A DNA stretch of 7,864 nt from assembly GCA_049694275.1 (NCBI GenBank), contig JBAVQS010000289.1, positions 1-7,864 on the forward strand. Reading direction: 5' to 3'. This document shows, piece after piece, positions 4,321 to 7,864 of this stretch. Each line of letters opens with the position of its first letter. Positions within the stretch are counted from its first letter, which is position 1. Source of the stretch: JBAVQS01 sp049694275 (GTDB lineage: Bacteria; Chloroflexota; Anaerolineae; UBA4142; SHND01). Position numbers and translations under genes: made by a program. The notes under the pieces are model-generated. The model saw only the letters and a list, made by a program, of their open reading frames with translations, was not told where the DNA came from and made no database searches.

Positions 4321-5451
4321 ATAAAAAGGCTATTATTTCTCATCGTTTTACTGGGGAGCATTGCGCTGCTGGCGGCTTGCGGCGGCGGCGCTGCCCCTGC
4401 CGGCTGGTCGGCTGCAACGGTGGTCAACCAGGTCGTTTATTTCGGCGGCACCGACGCCAAGTTCTATGCGCTGGATGCCAATACGGGTACCGCCAAGTGG
4501 AGCTATGCCGGGGACAAGGACAAACCGCTCACCGGGATTTATGGACAGCCGGCCGTAGATAACGGAATGGTCTATTTCGGCGCGCTGAACGGCCAGCTCT
4601 ATGCGCTGGACGCGGGAACCGGCGCGGTGAAATGGCAATATGACGCGACGGCAGCTACGGCCGACCGGCGCGGCATCACCTCCAGTCCCCTGGTCGCCGG
4701 CGGCGTCGTCTATTTTGGCGCCAACGACCATAATTTCTATGCCCTCAACGCCAGCGACGGCTCGTTCAAATGGAAATTCGAGACGCTCGACAAGGTGTGG
4801 GGCGACGCGACGCTGGATAACGGGACGCTCTATGTGGGCTCGCTCGACCATCATCTCTATGCGCTGGGGCTCGACGGCGTGAAAAAGTGGGACTATGACG
4901 CGGGCGGGATGATCCTCTCCCGGCCGGCGGTCACGAACGGCATGGTCTATTTCGGCGCACTGGAAAACCTGATTGCGCTGGACGCGGCGACCGGCGCGTT
5001 CAAGTGGAAGCAGAGCTACGCCCCGGACCATTGGATCTGGTCGAGCATCACGGTGCAGAACGGGGTCCTCTATTTTAGCGACCTGGGCGGCGAGGTGCAT
5101 GCGGTCGATCCGGCAAACGGCCAATCCAGGTGGCCGCAGCCGTTCGTCGCCGGCGGGCCGGTGCGCTCCGGCATTGCGCTGGCGGCCGCTACCTCGGACG
5201 CGACCAGCAACAAAGGCTTTGTTGGCGCTGGCAATAACAAGCTCTATGCGCTCACCCTCACGAGCGGCGTCAAGAGTTGGGAATACCTGGCCACCGCGCC
5301 CTTTTACGCCACCCCTGCGGTTGATAACGACACCATCTATGTGTCGTCGCACGCCCTCTGGTTCTATGCCTTGCGCGCGGTCGACGGTGGGCTCAAGTGG
5401 GCGTTCGATTTATCCAAAGGACAGCCGGGCACGCCGCCCGCGGCGCAGTAG
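4321..5451 (+). CDS. PQQ-type beta-propeller lipoprotein between yidD and yidC
   Basis: If read from ATA 4321 the protein has 376 residues. KRLLFLIVLLGSIALLAAC gives a basic start, a hydrophobic core and lipobox LAAC with Cys20, so it is probably lipid-anchored on the outer face of the membrane. Eight repeats of about 40 residues follow the pattern [VML]YFG...YALDA.TG..KW, consistent with an eight-bladed PQQ-like/BamB-type propeller. PQQ-cofactor residues were not identified, so it is probably a binding scaffold, not an enzyme. It lies 16 bases after yidD and 11 before yidC, hence co-transcribed; a role in assisting membrane or surface protein assembly is inference from context. The only ATG in frame upstream (4183) lies inside yidD and would add 46 residues before the signal peptide. 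The start codon is therefore non-standard or altered by mutation or sequencing error. Confidence 0.88.
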   Translation: MKRLLFLIVLLGSIALLAACGGGAAPAGWSAATVVNQVVYFGGTDAKFYALDANTGTAKWSYAGDKDKPLTGIYGQPAVDNGMVYFGALNGQLYALDAGTGAVKWQYDATAATADRRGITSSPLVAGGVVYFGANDHNFYALNASDGSFKWKFETLDKVWGDATLDNGTLYVGSLDHHLYALGLDGVKKWDYDAGGMILSRPAVTNGMVYFGALENLIALDAATGAFKWKQSYAPDHWIWSSITVQNGVLYFSDLGGEVHAVDPANGQSRWPQPFVAGGPVRSGIALAAATSDATSNKGFVGAGNNKLYALTLTSGVKSWEYLATAPFYATPAVDNDTIYVSSHALWFYALRAVDGGLKWAFDLSKGQPGTPPAAQ

Positions 5452-5462
5452 AAAGAAGGATT

Positions 5463-6458
5463 ATGGATTTTCTTGCACCCCTGTGGAATTTGGTCATTTA
5501 CGACCCGATCGTGAATGCGCTGCTCTTGATTTATAGCCTGGTCCAGAATTACGGCCTGGCGATCATTCTGTTTACGGTGCTGCTCGCCGTCCTCACGATG
5601 CCCCTGAGAATAAAGTCGCAGCAGTCGATGAAGGAACAACAGGCCAAGACCGCCCGCCTTCAGCCCCGGCTGGAAGAGCTCAAGAAAAAGTACAAGAACG
5701 ACCAGCAGGCGTACCAGCAGGCCCAGATGAAGCTGTACCAGGAAGAGGGGATGATGAATCCCTTTAACATGGGGTGCCTGCTGTCGTTCCTGCCCTTTCC
5801 GATCTTTATCGCGTTCTACCAGATCGTCACCACCGTCATGGGGACGGCGCCGGAGCAGTTGCTGCAGCTCTCCTCACACCTCTACCCCTTCTTTCCCAAA
5901 GCCGCGGCGCTCGTTCCGGTCAACCCCTATTTCCTCGGATTGAACCTGGCCGCCAACCCGGTCCAGGCCTACGGCCAATTCAGCGCGATCACCATCACGA
6001 TTATCGTGCTGGCCGCCGGCTCGACCTGGGTTTCGCAAAAGCTCATGACCCCCGCCACGCCGACCCTGGATTCACAACAGGCGCAGATGAATTCGACGAT
6101 GCAGTTGATGATGCCGGTGATGTTCGGGTTTTTCGTCATGAGCGCGCCGGTGGGGGTGTCGGTCTATTGGATTACCAACGGCATCATGAGCATTGTGCAA
6201 CAACTGATCACGGGCGGGACTGCGAGCGTTCGCAACCTGTTCCGCGGACCCGCTGCGCCGGCCAAAAAAGCGCCGCCCCGGCGTCCCAAAGTGCATGTCG
6301 AGACGACGGATGAAGACGAGGGCGAGGACCAGCGCCCGGCCCCGGCGCTCTCGGCGGGCTCGAGCTCATCAACCGATCATCAAACCGCCGCGGTATCGGA
6401 CAAATCCCGCACGGCGGTGACAAAAAAGGGAAAAAAGAAACGTGCCAACAAGTCTTGA
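5463..6458 (+). CDS. yidC: Membrane protein insertase YidC/Oxa1/SpoIIIJ
   Basis: A 331-residue, short-form (no large periplasmic domain) insertase that threads proteins into the cytoplasmic membrane alone or with SecYEG. Seen: the first core membrane helix NYGLAIILFTVLLAVLTMPL (29-48), then the charged cytoplasmic coiled-coil hairpin rich in Lys/Gln/Glu (51-95), NPFNMGCLLSFLPFPIFIAFY, and three more hydrophobic helices ending near GVSVYWITNGIMSIVQQ. A disordered tail follows, acidic and then strongly basic (TKKGKKKRANKS), which could contact the ribosome. In most homologues the first helix has Arg five residues before Pro-Leu (E. coli R366); here it is Ala42. ATG 5463 is chosen for the conserved N-terminus and AAGGA two bases upstream, a short spacing. 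The end overlaps jag by 17 bases. Confidence 0.96.
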   Translation: MDFLAPLWNLVIYDPIVNALLLIYSLVQNYGLAIILFTVLLAVLTMPLRIKSQQSMKEQQAKTARLQPRLEELKKKYKNDQQAYQQAQMKLYQEEGMMNPFNMGCLLSFLPFPIFIAFYQIVTTVMGTAPEQLLQLSSHLYPFFPKAAALVPVNPYFLGLNLAANPVQAYGQFSAITITIIVLAAGSTWVSQKLMTPATPTLDSQQAQMNSTMQLMMPVMFGFFVMSAPVGVSVYWITNGIMSIVQQLITGGTASVRNLFRGPAAPAKKAPPRRPKVHVETTDEDEGEDQRPAPALSAGSSSSTDHQTAAVSDKSRTAVTKKGKKKRANKS

Positions 6459-7188
6459 AGTTCGAGGACGAACTGTTGAAGAGGCCATCCAGAAGGGCCT
6501 CGAAGAACTGGGTCTCTCCCGCGACCAGGTGGAGGTCGAGTTGCTGGCAGAGGGCTCGCGCGGATTATTCGGACTGCGCGGCGCCGAGGCCATGGTGCGA
6601 TTGACGCGCAAAGAGATCGTGCAACCGGTCGTTGCGGCGCATGTCCCGCCGGCCGCGCCTGCACCCGCTCCAGCCGCTCCAACGCCTGCGCCGGCTGCGC
6701 CTTTCGCCGAAACGCCCGAGACACACAAGGACCCGGCCCTGGTGGGGCAGGAGGCGCTATCGGTCCTGCTGCGCGGAATGGGAATCCCCTCGAAAGTGGA
6801 AATTCACCCCGGCGAGTACGGTAAGGATGGCCCCGACTTTGTCCTGGACATTGTCGGCGCTGACCTGGGTATTTTGATCGGCCGGCGCGGCGAGACGCTC
6901 CGGGACCTGGAATACATTACACGGCTGATTGTCGCCCAGCAGGTGCATCATGTCGTCCGCTTTGCGCTCGACGTCGAAGGGTATCGCTCGCGGCGCGAGC
7001 GGCAGTTGCGCGCGCTCGCCACGCGGATGGCAGATCAGGTGCGCCAGAGCCACAGCCCGATGACCCTCGAAGCGATGCCGCCACATGAGCGGCGCATCAT
7101 CCACCTCACGCTGCGCGATCACCCGACCGTGCGCACCCAGAGCATCGGCGAAGAGGACCATCGCCGCGTGATGATCCTGCCCAAATAG
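6442..7188 (+). CDS. jag: Jag (SpoIIIJ-associated, KhpB-type) KH-R3H RNA-binding protein
   Basis: A 248-residue protein starting at GTG inside the end of yidC. Three parts are visible: a Jag_N domain (1-54, including VEEAIQKGLEELGL and SRGLFGLRG); a Pro/Ala linker (about 60-95); and a KH domain with the GRRG loop at 147-150 in GILIGRRGETL, followed by an R3H domain with R217-x3-H221 in PPHERRIIH. Jag/KhpB binds RNA in the cytoplasm, is implicated in cell elongation and division control in Gram-positives, and is regularly encoded next to yidC. Its start sits in the yidC tail, so translation is probably coupled. The start is supported by the Jag_N domain beginning immediately (SLEVRGRTVEEA). 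Confidence 0.95.
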   Translation: MPTSLEVRGRTVEEAIQKGLEELGLSRDQVEVELLAEGSRGLFGLRGAEAMVRLTRKEIVQPVVAAHVPPAAPAPAPAAPTPAPAAPFAETPETHKDPALVGQEALSVLLRGMGIPSKVEIHPGEYGKDGPDFVLDIVGADLGILIGRRGETLRDLEYITRLIVAQQVHHVVRFALDVEGYRSRRERQLRALATRMADQVRQSHSPMTLEAMPPHERRIIHLTLRDHPTVRTQSIGEEDHRRVMILPK

Positions 7189-7193
7189 TTTGT

Positions 7194-7864
7194 ATGTCCA
7201 CACCCGATTTTATCGTCATCGGCCACCTGGCGCGGGATGAGCACGACGGGCGGCCAACGCTCGGCGGCACCGCGACCTATGCCGGCATGACCGCGCACAA
7301 CCTCGGCTATCGCACCGGCATCCTGACGCGCGCCGCGGAAGATTTTCCCCAGCCCGAACTGTTGGAGGGAATCGAGGTGCTGCGCCTCCCGTCGCCGACT
7401 ACCACCACCTTTACCAATATCTATGACGCCAAGGGGCGCCAGCAGTTTGTACGCGATGTTGCCGATCCCATCGGCGTCGAGCAACTGCCGCCGGAATGGC
7501 GCGCCCCCAGGATTGCGCTGCTCGGCCCGATTGCCGGCGAGGTCGATTCGGAGATGGTCAAGCAGTTCGATGCGGCGAGCCTGATCGGCGTGACCCCGCA
7601 GGGCTGGATGCGCCGCTGGGATGCGAACGGGCGCGTCAAGGCGCGGTCGTGGAACGAGGCCCCTGATATTCTGCCGCACGCGCGCGTCCTGGTGTTGAGC
7701 GAAGAGGACCTCGGCGAGTTTACGGAACGAATGCAAGCCTACTGCTCGCTCACGCCGATTGTCGTCCTGACGCGCGGCGATATGGGCTGTTATGTCTATC
7801 GCGGCAAGGGACGGCCGCTCGTATCGCCGGCTTTCAAGACCACCCAGGTGGACCCGACCGGCGC
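7194..7864 (+). CDS. PfkB/ribokinase-family carbohydrate kinase, 3' partial
   Basis: From ATG 7194 the frame stays open to the end of the window (223 complete codons). The start FIVIGHLARDE and the glycine pair in LGGTATYAG (23-31) match the substrate-binding N-terminus of PfkB kinases. LTRGDMGCYVYRG is the family's typical strand before the active site, and DPTGA at 220 onward begins the DTxGAGD signature; the anion hole and catalytic Asp lie beyond the window. The family phosphorylates sugars, nucleosides or inositol with ATP; the substrate cannot be told here. It follows jag by five bases with no Shine-Dalgarno, so it may be the next gene of the operon. Confidence 0.88.
   Translation, partial: MSTPDFIVIGHLARDEHDGRPTLGGTATYAGMTAHNLGYRTGILTRAAEDFPQPELLEGIEVLRLPSPTTTTFTNIYDAKGRQQFVRDVADPIGVEQLPPEWRAPRIALLGPIAGEVDSEMVKQFDAASLIGVTPQGWMRRWDANGRVKARSWNEAPDILPHARVLVLSEEDLGEFTERMQAYCSLTPIVVLTRGDMGCYVYRGKGRPLVSPAFKTTQVDPTG

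Noticed and set aside
4348..5352. 334-codon minus-strand open frame over the propeller gene
   Set aside because: It mirrors the blade periodicity of the sense gene and shows no family motifs.

Overview
The window is GC-rich bacterial DNA, and every gene I can support is on the + strand. The order rpmH-rnpA-yidD-(lipoprotein)-yidC-jag, the 'CACGAAAG'-type and 'GTCGAAATGACA'-type intergenic repeats, and a MagIII/Nth-like glycosylase together suggest an environmental bacterium, perhaps Chloroflexota (Anaerolineae-like). That assignment is an inference from impression, not from a search.

Region 1 (1-2373) is the 3' part of a large STAND-type gene. It encodes a NACHT NTPase, a helical linker and a C-terminal formylglycine-generating-enzyme-like (C-type-lectin fold) domain without the FGE catalytic cysteines. 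This architecture is used by bacterial conflict/sensor proteins and by target proteins of diversity-generating retroelements (DGRs). The last ~30 codons have the layout and C/T-ending codons expected of a DGR variable region, but no reverse transcriptase or template repeat lies in the window.

Region 2 (2374-3264) begins with an inverted array of CGAAAG-type repeats that could act as a terminator. It continues with a probable extended -10 promoter and an HhH-GPD DNA glycosylase with a [4Fe-4S] cysteine motif.

Region 3 (3265-3508) is a dense regulatory stretch. In order it holds a perfect 15-bp hairpin, a sigma-70-like promoter whose -35 lies in a dyad, an intrinsic-terminator-like hairpin with T7 almost at the predicted transcription start, a long imperfect stem-loop, and a strong Shine-Dalgarno.

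Region 4 (3509-7188) is a probable operon for ribosome, RNase P and membrane-insertion functions: rpmH (L34), rnpA, yidD, a PQQ-type beta-propeller lipoprotein, yidC and jag. Gaps are short (5-58 nt) and yidC and jag overlap by 17 nt. L34 supplies ribosomes, RnpA supports tRNA maturation, YidD and YidC insert membrane proteins, and Jag is the RNA-binding partner commonly encoded next to YidC. The propeller lipoprotein is the unusual member. Oddities are a TTG start (rpmH), a yidD start made by a dispersed repeat, an apparent ATA start (lipoprotein), and Ala in place of the normally conserved groove Arg in YidC.

Region 5 (7194-7864) is the 5' part of a PfkB/ribokinase-family kinase, cut by the window end within its signature motif.

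No tRNA, rRNA, CRISPR array, transposase or replication origin was seen.
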